Origin: Symbiodinium natans
Taxonomy: Eukaryota > Sar > Dinophyceae > Suessiales > Symbiodiniaceae
Direction of reading: 5' to 3'
DNA length: 64,000 bases
NCBI GenBank assembly: GCA_905221605.1
Contig: CAJNDS010000780.1
Span: forward strand, 288,501 to 352,500
In this document: piece after piece, positions 41,210 through 50,517 of the stretch
Numbering within the stretch: position 1 is the first letter of the stretch
How the letters are laid out: every line of letters begins with the position of its first letter
Notes under the pieces: model-generated
Told to the model about the DNA's origin: nothing
The model's database searches: none
The model's input: only the letters and a program-made list of their open reading frames with translations
Position numbers and translations under genes: made by a program

Positions 41210-42190
41210 TTGGAGAAGAGTGAAGCATTGCTCATCCAAGAAGAATGGGTTGGTCCGACAAGCTGGGCATGAAAGAGAATCAAGGAAAGATCAGATATTT
41301 TCATGCTAGTGCCAAAGGGCGTCGCAACCTTGCTGATGTTGGTGCACCACAAGAGCTCATATGCCAGGACCCTTGTGTGCTTGGTGTTCACCTGCGTGGC
41401 AGACAAGCCAGGCCGAACACGGCAAAAGAAGATTTGCGACTCTCGAATGGATATAAGCTTATCCGGCGTTGTGCCATGCTCCCTGTGTCGTGGCAATGGA
41501 AGAAAAAGGGTGCTCTCCACTCAAGGCCTTGCCAAGGCCGCGTGGGGCTGGGTTTGCAGGCTCCCTCCCAAGGTTGATCGTGAGAAGATCAACTCTGCAG
41601 TGCGCTTTGCGCTGCGTGAAGCCTTGCGTGCAGTCCTGCGGGGACACAGTCTTGATTTTGCTTTCCGAGTCCTCTCGTCCAACTTCAGTGCTGCCCAGAA
41701 GCAAGCTTGGAAGCGGCAGGGTGAACCCTGTCGGTGGGCAAGAAGGGGTTGGCCTCAAGTCTTACAGGCCGCAATGTCTGACTTAGGCTGGACTGGGCGT
41801 GGACCTTGGACCTGGGTGCACGAGCGTCTTGGTTTTACGGTTACCGTGGGTGGTGCAACCAGCAGTCAGCTGCATGAGCGCAACATGCACCTGTTGCGTG
41901 AGTCTTGGAGACATGCTTCTTTCGCCAGTTCTTAACTGAGGATAGGCGTGACGCTGCCCTTTGCAGATCCAAGTTTGTGCAGTATAATGAGGGTGTTGTG
42001 GCCAAGGCAAGACGTGCCTGCGCAACTTTCCAAAGGTTTCAGGCCATGTCAGGTGCAACTCTCAGCCCTGCTGCCCGCAAGCGCTGGGATTCGGCCGATC
42101 CCGGGACTTGCGAAAAGTGCGATTGCAATGAACCTGCAACTTTGCATCACTTGCTATGGCGCTGGATCCTGCGGGATCGATACTCTTAGC
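41210..42190 (+). pseudogene. A2 RT thumb and C-terminal zinc motif
   Basis: EALLIQEEW, then WSDKLGMKENQGKIRYFHAS and AKGRRN, the region after the FVDD motif in LINE RTs. Further on: VLGVHLRGRQARPNTAKEDL, AAWGWVCRLPPKVDREKINS, RWARRGWPQVLQAAMSDLGW, and at 42109 CEKCDCNEPATLHHLLWRW, a Cys-Cys-His-His zinc motif of the kind found at the C-terminus of many LINE RTs. Several one-base frameshifts. No restriction-like endonuclease motif is visible after the zinc motif, but the copy may stop too early to show one. Confidence 0.75.
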
Positions 42191-43017
42191 TGCGCTTTGG
42201 GTTTCTGATGATTTTATTTCCCCAATGGTTTTTTCGTTTCTAAGGTTTCTTATTTTGCCAGACCTGAATCTTTCTTGCCGGCCGGCAACTTGACTTCATG
42301 GTCTCTCTCTTGCCATCCTGGCTTTTCTTCAACCCACATTTTACGCTCTGCGGAGCGCGAGTGCCGCCCTATACGGGTCGGCGTTCGGGAAAGTATCTTC
42401 TTTACTACCACATGTTTGACCGTTATTTGGCTCTCTACCTCCTCGTGGTTGACGGGGGCATCATCGATGGTGATGGCGAAAGCAGAGCCCGGTGGAAATA
42501 ATAGGCCGAGGACAAGACATGCTTGCTCTGTGTGGCATGTCTACTGCATATGCTTTGTCATGTGTTTTGTGTCTGCTGGTGCACAGAATACATCAACCTT
42601 GACCGATCAGCCTAGCTGTGCGAGCGCACAATGTTGTGCAAGTGCCTGCAATGCATGCTGAGACGAGCCTCAGTGAGCCTGGAGCCGTGAATTCCCTACG
42701 GGGTTTGTGGCTTGCTCACTTTCGTAGGCAGTTGGTTCCATTTGGTGCTTTATCTTTTCGATTGGCAACAATTGGCCACAAACTTGTTTTATAAGAAACC
42801 CCGCACACCGATCCGATGCTGTTGGATCGGGAAAGGACGGTATGTCAGCAAGCGCAAAGGATGGAAGCACAGATTTGCCAGCCGCCTGTCCCATGGGCTT
42901 GTAATCAGGGTGCATCCTCAGCTCTTGCGTTTGCGAGCCAAAAATGCTATGAAAGCCCAGCCGTGGTTTTGGCGTGGTCGCTCACGCGTTTCGCCTGCAA
43001 ACCGTGGCCTGAACCTC
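42191..43017. other. Spacer between A2 and A3
   Basis: Possible 3' untranslated part of A2 and 5' part of A3. Open frames exist (for example 42275-42661) but have no partner in the other copies. No poly-A tail or clear target duplication was found. Confidence 0.4.
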
Positions 43018-43711
43018 ATGTTTCGAGGAGGAGGCAAAGGTGGAGGTGCCAAGGTTACTGAACGTCGCCGCCTTGAAGCCGCCGAAGCAAAGCTGCTTGA
43101 GACAATGGAAAAGGTAGTATCTAGTTACCAGGAAGTTGCACAGTCTGCGACCCCGCTGCCAGCTGACCAACAAGAGGCTGGCTTGGTTGTGGCCGTGCAG
43201 AGGGCCCTTGAGAGGTCCCGGCGGCAACCCGGCACTCTTTTGCAACGGTTGGTTAGCTTGGTCAATGCAGCGAAACTAGGTAAAGGTTTTGGCAAACGGA
43301 AAAGAGGCCGTCCCCCAGATGACGTTGCCGAAGCACCTGCCAAAGCCCCAACACGACGCCGCGCAAAAAATGACCCTCCTGCTGCTCCGACTCCTGCTGA
43401 AACTTGGGCCCAGAAAGTTTCAAAGGGGGTGTCACAAAAGGGCGAAGCCGGGAAAACTGGTGCTAAAGGGTCAAAACGTAATGTTAAGGGTAAGGGTAAG
43501 GGTACCACTGCCCCAAATGCCCGGCCTTCCACGTTCGAGCTCTTGCCAGCTGCGTGGAAGCCGACCGAACGTGCAACGTACGGTGAGGCTAAAGCTACCT
43601 TGGATAAGGGGGCCGCGGTTAAGGCCATAGTGGTTTCCTGTCAAAGCATTGAGCAAGTGCGCGACCTGCAGCGCTTAGCCAAGCTTCATGGCATCACGGA
43701 CACTCCTGTGG
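43018..43711 (+). pseudogene. A3 N-terminal basic domain, first part
   Basis: MFRGGGKGGGAKVTERRRLE starts a Gly/Lys-rich, then helical segment (AAEAKLLETMEKVVSSYQEV), a basic AT-hook-like stretch GKRKRGRPPDDVAEAP, Lys/Gly-rich linkers, then FELLPAAWKPTERATYGEAK and LQRLAKLHGITDTPV. ATGs upstream in the same frame exist (to 42712), but the segment before 43018 has no counterpart. Interrupted at codon Val-43708 by the transposon; it is otherwise open. Confidence 0.75.
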
Positions 43712-44104
43712 TATAGGGGTGCGTGAGGTATGTTAATTGCGGCTAGCATAGTTTGCGGGTGCCGCTCTGGCTGTGTCAGTGTTTTTTGCGACATTTCAAA
43801 ATGCGAAAACACCGCATGGAAAGCACCAAGCGATATCGCGACACCTGTTTTGTTAGATCTGTGGATCCTTTATATAGGGGGTGGCTACTAGGGCCAGACC
43901 GCAGAATTTTCGCTAGCGCTTGAGGGTTTTTATGGCTTTTTTTGTTGGGGGGGTTGGAGGTTTAGGGTTTTTGGGCTTACATGGAAAGCACCACGCGATG
44001 TTGCAACATCGTTTTTTTGATAGGGGCTTGAGGGGATGGGGGTTTGGGGGGCGGGGGGTTCGGCTGAGGGCTCAAGATTAGCCAGCGGATGGACTCTACC
44101 AGGG

Positions 44105-44540
44105 CTGTGTAGGATGTAGGGTTTAGGGTTTCTAGTTCGGATTTAAGGGTTCGGGGTTTGGGGGTTAACAGTTAGGGTTGAAGGGTTTAGGGTTTAGGGT
44201 TTGGGGTGAGGGTTTCGTCATGAGGGTGCAGGCGGGGGGGTTTGGGTGGAGGGTTTGGGTGGGTGGGGGGGTTGGGTCGGGGGAGTTGGTTTAGGGGTTT
44301 AGGATTTAGGGGTTTGGGGTTTAGGTTGGGGGTTTAGGGGTTAGGGTTTGCGGGTTTAGGGTTTGGGGGTTTAGGGTTTAGGGATTTAGGGGTTTGGGGT
44401 TTGGGGTGCAGGGTGTCGTCATGAGGGCCCAGGTGGTTTGCACCGCGACACAAAAATGGGGTGAAGGGTTTGGGGGTTTAGGGTTCGGGGTTTAGGGTTT
44501 TGGGGTTTAGGGGTTTGGGGTTTAGGGTTTAGGGTGCATT
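44105..44540. repeat. TTTAGGG/TTTGGGG degenerate array inside the transposon
   Basis: G-rich orientation, with seven- and eight-base units heavily mixed; includes a duplicated block around GGTTTCGTCATGAGGG / GGTGTCGTCATGAGGG (44211 and 44407). Confidence 0.85.
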
Positions 44541-44619
44541 GTTCCTTTTGGGTCTTTCCTGGGTTGTGGGCTTTTTGCGTTGATGCACGCGTCTTGGTGC
44601 AAAAACGATTTTGGTGTCA

Positions 44620-44872
44620 CAAGTGGTGCTTGAAGTTGGTGGTGTCAAAGGTTTGGTGGTGTCAAAAGCCGTTTTGGTGTCAAAAGTTGTGGTGTCAAAA
44701 GCTGTTTTGGTGTCAAAAGGGTGTCAAAAGCACCTCCCCTTTAAACACGAACAACTTTTGACACCACTTTTGACACCACAACTTTTGACACCAAAACCGC
44801 TTGTGACACCACCACTTTTGGCACCACTTCAAGCACCACTTTTGACACCGCCAAACTTTTGACACCAAACAT
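44620..44872. repeat. Inverted array of GGTGTCAAAAG
   Basis: The left arm carries seven copies of GGTGTCAAAAG-like units (to 44730), the right arm about seven copies of the complement CTTTTGACACC (from 44755). The arms can fold into a long hairpin with its loop near 44735-44752. Confidence 0.85.
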
Positions 44873-45225
44873 TGGTTTGCAGAAAAACGTGTGCTCGTAC
44901 GCAATTGCGCGCGCACAGTTGAAAACCTTGGTCTTGGGTGGTCGTTCGGCCTCAAGCCCCCACCCCCAACCCCCACTACCCACCCAACCCCCACCCCACC
45001 CAACACCCACCCCCAACCCCCCACACAGGCTTAGGGTCAGGGTTGAGGATTCAATTTGGGGTCCCATCAACACAAAAAAAATCCAGAAAGTAAGCAATCA
45101 GCACCCCATCCCCCGGTTCCACTGGTCTGGGCGCTAAACCCTAGGGTGCTATAAACCCTAAACCCCTCATCCCTTTATTTCGTGTTGAGTGTTGTGGTGC
45201 AAACCACCTTGGCCCTCATGACAAC

Positions 45226-45395
45226 CTATCTATCACCTTCTCCAGGCACACCCCTATTCTATCCTTAGACCCAAAAGAAAACCCCAACTACCTATCACCT
45301 TCTGCAGGCGCACCCCTATCCTTAGACCCACAAGAAAACCCCAACTACCTATCAAAACCCAAAAGCAAACCCCCAACTACCTATCACCTTCGACC
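45226..45395. repeat. CTATCACCTTC... tandem repeat inside the transposon
   Basis: Three imperfect units of about 60 bases sharing CAACTACCTATCACCTTC and GACCCAAAAGAAAACCC. Confidence 0.8.
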
Positions 45396-45488
45396 CCCTC
45401 CCAAAGCTACCCGGACCCCCGATTCCTTACTCTTACCCAACATGCTAAGCATTAGAGAGGCTAAGCACTCTCCCAAACCACCACCTCC

Positions 45489-45727
45489 ATCCGGATTTTG
45501 GCAATCTACCGTGACATCCGAAATTTGGCAATGTACTTTGTAAGCCTTGTTTGCCTCTAAACATGCTCTTGGCGATATGTATGGGGCTGTACTGCGCCAA
45601 GCCTTTTGTTACCATGACATCCGGATTTTGGCAATCTACCGCGACATCCGACATTTGGCAATCTACTTGTAAGCCTCGTTTGCCTCTCAAAATGCTCTTG
45701 GCAGAATGCATGGGGTTTTCGGCAACA
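45489..45727. repeat. Direct duplication at the right end of the transposon
   Basis: Two units about 125 bases apart share CATCCGGATTTTGGCAATCT, ACATCCGA.ATTTGGCAAT and GCCTCTXAAXATGCTCTTGG blocks (X marks differing bases). Confidence 0.8.
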
Positions 45728-45791
45728 CAAAAAATGTCCGGACAACGAACAATTTCCTTAACATACCCTCGCGCACCCCTATATCCTGTGG

Positions 45792-46417
45792 CGCTCGCTT
45801 GGGTCACCAGGCAGTGTGCTAGCACGAAGCCCGAAGGCGGGGAAGCCTTGTTTCTTCCGACCCTCGATGTGGGCAAGATCGGGTTGACCAAGTGCTGGGT
45901 CCTGCCCCTGGTTACCAAACTCCCCAAGCTGCACAAACAGCCGGTCAAGGTCACTTCCGATAGTGGCCCTGCGACTGACCTGCAGCTCGTGACTTACCGG
46001 GTCACTTTCGTTCAAAGCACCATGAGCAAGGATGCTTGGGAGACCACTAAAAGGAACCCGCCACTTACTGTCAAGAAAGTGATGGGTGACAAGGTGCACT
46101 CGTGCTATGGATGGCGTGAGGAAAAGGTGGCAAACAGGACCGGATCTCCTGAGATCCTTCTGCAAGGCTTCCTTAGAACTGGTTCCAAGTTCGATGCAAA
46201 GGTCCTGCAACACGATGGGAAGGGTGGCCTGTTCCTTCAAAAGGTTGGGGATGCCCAAGGCCTCAAAAGGCCCGTCTGGTGGGAGCAAAAGCTGGCCGAT
46301 GAAACACCGAGCCAGTACTATGCCCGCGTGAGTGAGGACGCGGCCAAGGAGGGAGTTTCCATAGGCAGCCTTCCGGCCGGGGGGGGGGGGGAACTTTCTG
46401 GGCCTCCGATTGGGTAG
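45792..46417 (+). pseudogene. A3 N-terminal and RNA-binding-like region, second part
   Basis: Continues the A3 frame after the transposon: ALFLPTLDVGKIGLTKCWVL, VTYRVTFVQSTMSKDAWETT, MGDKVHSCYGWREEKVANRT, ILLQGFLRTGSKFDAKVLQH, RPVWWEQKLADETPSQYYAR. It ends in a run of 13 G (46379-46391) that shifts the frame out of the expected GGGXFLGLR block. Confidence 0.8.
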
Positions 46418-47340
46418 TGAGAAACTGAAGCCTCAGTTACACGCCTGAAAGCTCTCCAACGCCCCAAAAGCCTGGTATGCGCATGACGTTCTGGTGTCTG
46501 TGCAAAGCAGGGTGCGGAGATGTCACCGTGCTCCGGCCTCCTGGCAAGCGTAACAGAACTTGGTTGGTTAAGGCCGTCGTTGCTGATCCGGATGCTACCG
46601 GTCTTGTGGCAATTGAAGATGCCAACGTGGAGGGGATTCTTCTCCTTACCAAAGTCAAAGGTCGGGGCTCCAAGGAGCCCGAAGTGGTCTCTCGCATCCG
46701 CCCACAACTCAAGGTCGCCAAAGCCAATGGCGAGCTCGTCGCCAGTGCCCCGATTCCTGAAACGGTCGAGGACACGCAGTCCAGTACCGACAAGGCACGG
46801 TGTGGATACACTTGCCTGGCTGCGGCCTTGTCCTTTGACAAAGGTGAAAAGTTCACCGACGCTGATGCGTTCAGAAAGGAAATGGCAATCCGGGCCAAGA
46901 CGGTGCGCCACGACCTTTTCAAGCACCTAGGTAGCAAAAAATATGACTATGAACAGTGGTTCGAGGTCGATGCCAAGGCAAACGCGACCACAGAAGCCGG
47001 GCCGGTGCCGACCGACTGGCAGTCCTACTTGGACGCGTCCCTGCGCGATGGAAGGTGGATTGATGGACTTAGTTTCAAGGCCGCCGCCCGGCGGTATGGA
47101 ATCTTCATCATAATAGTCCCCTTGGACCCTGGTGCCGGAAATCCGGTCTGTTTCGGCACCCCCAAAACTGCCAAAGACCCTGTGGTCTTGCTTCTCCGCA
47201 AAGAGCACTACACCTTGGGCAGGCTGCGTGAGGGCCGCTGTTGGCCTCGTGAATGGCTGGCCGCTGAGCAAGCCAGTGTTCTCGCAGCTCTGTTCAGGGG
47301 TGGCGCGCGTGATCAGGATTCCCTCATGAGGGAATCCTAG
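46418..47340 (+). pseudogene. A3 OTU-like cysteine protease region
   Basis: One open frame from 46477 to the TAG at 47338. Starts within the RRM-like unit (TVLRPPGKRNRTWLVKAVVA), then a linker, and CGYTCLAAALSFDKGEKFTD with the candidate nucleophile Cys at 46801. The Gly-rich run before the Cys seen in A1 and A2 is replaced by STDKAR. Then RHDLFKHLGSKKYDYEQWFE, GRWIDGLSFKAAARRYGIFI and DPVVLLLRKEHYTLGRLREG with the candidate His at 47206. Cys and His are in one frame here, unlike A1 and A2. The similarity to A1/A2 ends near 47305. Confidence 0.78.
47315..47338. repeat. Perfect 24-bp palindrome at the end of A3
   Basis: AGGATTCCCTCA followed directly by its reverse complement TGAGGGAATCCT. 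It lies over the last codons and stop of the A3 frame, at the A3/B2 border. Confidence 0.95.
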
Positions 47341-47345
47341 GAGGA

Positions 47346-48349
47346 ATGGCTGGAGGGGCTTCGGCTTCTCGACGTAAACAGAAAGAGAATAGGCTCATTG
47401 AAGCCATCCGCTCAGCGCTCGAGGATGAGGATGACGAGGACGTTGGCGATGAAGATTCACTTTTCTGCGAACTGCGCGACCTCATGAAGAAGATTGAAGA
47501 TGACCCCAAACGCAACAGAACGCTGCGAGATGAACTTCGCGGCATACTTGACAAATTTGACAAGGACGCGAGTGCTGAGAGACATGTTGGTTCCTCGAGG
47601 AGGCCTTCTGTTTCTCCCTCTCCGGCTGGTTTACAGAGCAGTGCAAAGCAGAGCTTTTACAATGCCAATCTTTGGAAGAAAGATCGAGCAGAGGACAAGG
47701 AGCAGAAGGCTGCTTTGAAGACGCCGCGAATCCTTTGGCAACGAGGCGAAGTGGTCGGATGGGGAAACTTCCTGCGATTGCTTGAGGAGGGCATCGAAGT
47801 GGAGGGAAAAACTACTGTTTGCTATCGAAAGCAGGCCAAAGATATGTGGGCCCTTGCGGCCTTGCACTCGCTACAGAAACAGGCCACACTTCTGGTAGTG
47901 GACGACGGCGAAGGTCCTCCTCAAGAGGCTGCAACTCTTCGATGGCTGCCAGTGGAAGGCGGCTTGCCTCGGAAGTTCTCGGTTTGTGGCCTGCAAAAAG
48001 GCGAAGTCAACTTTGGCATGAAAGTTGCAGAGGCAAAGGTGGCTGGAGAGGCGGCTGGCTCTTTTAACCCCCCAGCCATGACCACGCTACGTCTCTGTGC
48101 AGCGCAGTGCTTCATGGACGACTGGAAGAAGCTCAACGACAGACCTGCAAAATGTCTTCTTCAGCTTGGGCTTTCTGTTCAGCAGTTTGGCGAACTAAAG
48201 ACTTATGGCTGGAAAATTTTCGGCGACCGCGACTCCAAGCTCCTGATTGGCTATGTCAAGGTCAAGGAGGACGAGCAAGAACTTCTCCGATGCGGTGAAG
48301 GCAACCGCGGCGGGGAAGCCCTTGGCGCGCAGAAAAGGCCGTGGTGCTA
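47346..48349 (+). pseudogene. B2 N-terminal domain
   Basis: An open frame of 334 codons from MAGGASASRRKQKENRLIEA. An acidic stretch (ALEDEDDEDVGDEDS), then ELRDLMKKIEDDPKRNRTLR, SAKQSFYNANLWKKD, LWQRGEVVGWGNFLRLLEEG, LHSLQKQATLLVVDDGEGPP, FSVCGLQKGEVNFGMKVAEA, LRLCAAQCFMDDWKKLNDRP and VQQFGELKTYGWKIFGDRDS. The frame ends by a shift near 48290. B1 is the same domain with deletions. The function is unknown; by position it corresponds to the N-terminal part of family A. Confidence 0.8.
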
Positions 48350-48705
48350 ACCTTGGCATTATCGGCCTACCTGAAGAACCGGGCAAAATGAAAAGCTTTA
48401 CAGTCAAGAATGTGCCTTCCACGTGGGGGCCTGTCACACTGTGCAAATTCCTTGAAAGTCAAGGAGGGAAGATTGGCGACCGTTTGACGCCACCGAGACG
48501 GCCTGCTCATGGCTGGCTTGTGGGCGGTGTGGCCCCTCAGGCCGACCAGGACCTCTTTGTCTATATGGTCAAAATCAAGGATACAGAAGTCGCTATCTCT
48601 CTGGAACCATGGAAGAAAACGCGTACGGCTGAAAAAGAAGAGAAGCGTTTGGCTGGCTCAAAGTGGTTTTGGGCTTATGGACGCAGACGACAACCATGAT
48701 GGCGT
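48290..48705 (+). pseudogene. B2 RNA-binding-like unit
   Basis: In the shifted frame: RKGRGANLGIIGLPEEPGKM, then SFTVKNVPSTWGPVTLCKFL, RLTPPRRPAHGWLVGGVAPQ and DLFVYMVKIKDTEVAISLEP. This aligns by pattern with HAWSLTGAPVNWDAQDVLKC...PPGKKKGWLFKG of family A, so both families share this module just before the protease. A frameshift follows at about 48675. Confidence 0.7.
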
Positions 48706-49484
48706 CACTGCAGACGACGGTGACATGAAGGCTGTGCCACAAGAACCAGACAAACCCCCGGCTCCGCGGAGGCCGGTTTCTTCATGGACCTTGGGGCTGT
48801 CGCCTCCCAAAAAGAAGTCGCGTGGAGACAAGACTCAAGACTCAGCTGCAGGCGCTGCCGATGACGGCAAGACCAGCAGCGTCGAAGGCCTCCTGGGCCC
48901 TGGTGGTTGCCAGCTCGTTGACGCGGGCGGCGGTGGAGAGTGCGGGTTTCGATCCCTGGCGCTCGCTCTGGCACAGAAGAACAAAAGGACCATCGACGAA
49001 ACAAAGCCTAAATTGCCTGCTTTGGGTGATACTCACCGCTGGAAGTGCGCGAACTACCTCAAGGAGCATGATGAGTGGAAGCAAACCTGGTTGCCAGACA
49101 AAGAAGCTACAGCTGAACGAGAAGACGGTCCCGTGCCTCAAAATGCTGGTGAGCTTTGCGAGGCTTTTTATCGAAAGAAGCGATGGATATGTGGATTGGG
49201 CATCGAGGCGGCGGCAAAGGTGTGCAACTGCGATGTCCTGGTCTGGGAGAAGAATGCGCAAGATCAGTGGGAAGCTGTTTTTTCAGATGCGGGCTGTGGA
49301 AGGACAGAAGCGCGACATTTTGCCACTAGTCTGGGTGAACGGACGGTCGCACTTCGTCACTCTGGTCAAGCCTGCGGGCATCCATGCTTGTTTGTCTCAG
49401 CTGGGTAAGATCCGCGCCAGAGTTATCTTGCTCACTAGGAAAGAGTGGGCCGGCAGACCGCAGGCTTCCGAGGGGGTTGGCTAG
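48680..49484 (+). pseudogene. B2 OTU-like cysteine protease domain
   Basis: A linker with KKKSRGDKTQ, then CQLVDAGGGGECGFRSLALA with the candidate nucleophile Cys at 48941. Then LGDTHRWKCANYLKEHDEWK, EDGPVPQNAGELCEAFYRKK, RWICGLGIEAAAKVCNCDVL, the OTU core helix and strand. After a frameshift at about 49300, LVWVNGRSHFVTLVKP holds the candidate catalytic His (49350). The Cys-loop, W-x-x-GLGIEAAA and HF motifs make this the best OTU match in the window. Confidence 0.78.
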
Positions 49485-49589
49485 GAACCCTCCCATGCTG
49501 CCTGCTGCATCAGCTAAGGTCGCTGTTTCAGCTAAGGACATGCGGTTCCTTTCCACTTTGGCTCCGCTCCGTGTTAGGGTGCAGCCATC

Positions 49590-50002
49590 TACTTCTCTCA
49601 CATGTTTGAGATGCTTTTTGCCAACTGGAGCCCTCCATGCAGAGTGCTGGTGGGGAACATCAGCGAATGGTTCTCAGTTTTCCTTCTGCTGTACCGATGT
49701 GTGCTTGGGTTCGCAGTTTTGTCTTTCGGCTTCAGGAAGATCAAGCAGCAATGGCCCTCTACAATCAACTTGCTTTTCCTCGATGACAGATCTTGGGCGA
49801 GCCCCTCTGCAGGAGAGGCATGCGCAGTGCTCCGGATTGGCGACTGTTTTCTCGAGCTTATGGACTCTTGGAGAATAGTGCAAAGGCGCTGTTTTTCGCT
49901 CATAATGCTTCGTTGCGGCGCAGCTTCTCCGAGGTCTTGGGCGAGACGGTGAAGGACGTGGTCGTGAGATTTTCAAATGCAAATATTTGGCCTCAAGTGT
50001 GA
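49590..50002 (+). pseudogene. B2 reverse transcriptase fragment
   Basis: TINLLFLDDRSWASPSAGEA at about 49760-49820 matches the RT motif C region (LDD) of LINEs. After a frameshift, WRLFSRAYGLLENSAKALFF and AHNASLRRSFSEVLGETVKD match the thumb. The endonuclease and the first RT motifs between the OTU and here are missing, so the copy has a large internal deletion. Confidence 0.6.
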
Positions 50003-50178
50003 GTTTTGCTTGTGCCTTGGCGCACAGTAAATCCTGGCAGTTGCGTTTAGATAGCTGCCCTGCGGTCTGACCTGACGCGGGCTCCCAGGGACGGCCATAG
50101 GAGCTCGACTCGCGAAGCTGCAAGACATTTTGGGTGTCCGCGTTTGCGCAGGGTTGCAAGTCCGGTACACCTTCACAG

Positions 50179-50330
50179 TATGTAATGTAATGCAATGCAA
50201 TGCAATGTGATGTGATGTGATGCGATGTGATGTGATGTGATGTAATGTAATGTAGTGTAGTGTAATGTAATGTAATGTAATGTAATGTAATGTAATGTAA
50301 TGTAATGTAATGTAATGTAATGTAATGTAT
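50179..50330. repeat. TGTAA pentanucleotide microsatellite
   Basis: About 29 units of five bases (TGTAA, with TGCAA, TGTGA and TGTAG blocks at the left). Confidence 0.95.
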
Positions 50331-50369
50331 AACGCATGCATAAACGCATAAACATACATTTATACATTT

Positions 50370-50517
50370 ATACGTACATACATACATGCATACATACATA
50401 CATACATACGTGCGTACGTGCATTCATTCACTCATTCATCTAATTCATTCATGCATTCATTCATTCATTCATTCATTCATTCATTCATTCATTCATTCAT
50501 TCATTCATTCATTCATT
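50370..50517. repeat. ATAC and ATTC tetranucleotide microsatellites
   Basis: (CATA)n at 50376-50408 followed by (ATTC)n to 50515. Confidence 0.95.

Larger units (their letters stand above)
34147..42190 (+). mobile_element. LINE family A, copy A2, with an inversion and an insertion
   Basis: The longest copy. It follows A1 head to tail and carries every module: basic N-terminal region, RNA-binding-like domain, OTU, three zinc fingers, an inverted 2A-endonuclease block (about 37085-37980), connector, RT palm, a foreign insertion (39485-41209), RT thumb and C-terminal zinc motif. Frameshifts and a stop (TGA at 39073 where A1 has AGA) make it inactive. Confidence 0.85.
43712..45783. mobile_element. 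Non-autonomous DNA transposon with 8-bp target duplication
   Basis: The termini are inverted repeats of 25 and 26 bases (43712-43736 and 45758-45783), beginning TATAGGGGTGCG and differing by one substitution and one indel. The flanks carry the direct repeat TCCTGTGG at 43704-43711 and 45784-45791. Deleting the element and one repeat copy rejoins the A3 frame exactly, giving TDTPVALAWVTRQ. Eight-base duplications and TA(N)GGG-like ends fit the hAT superfamily, an inference. No transposase frame is present; the inside is telomere-like repeats, a hairpin field and tandem duplications. Confidence 0.92.
43018..47340 (+). mobile_element. LINE family A, copy A3, split by a DNA transposon
   Basis: The most 5'-complete copy of the N-terminal ORF: ATG at 43018, frame open to 43711, then a 2,072-bp transposon, then the same frame from 45791 onward. 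Contains the N-terminal, RNA-binding-like and OTU modules. It ends at 47340, just before family B copy B2, so the zinc finger, endonuclease and RT modules are absent. Confidence 0.85.
47346..50002 (+). mobile_element. LINE family B, copy B2
   Basis: Starts with an ATG eight bases after the A3 stop. Modules in order: N-terminal domain (shared with B1), RRM-like unit, OTU, then after an apparent deletion an RT fragment with an LDD motif and thumb. Three or more frameshifts make it inactive. Which LINE clade it belongs to is not settled. Confidence 0.8.

Noticed and set aside
47320-47360. A3 and B2 as two consecutive ORFs of a single element
   Set aside because: A1 and A2 continue past this point into zinc fingers, and B2 repeats the same leader modules, so B2 is better explained as a separate element joined here.
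50179-50517. CRISPR-like array
   Set aside because: Units of four or five bases without spacers; simple microsatellites.
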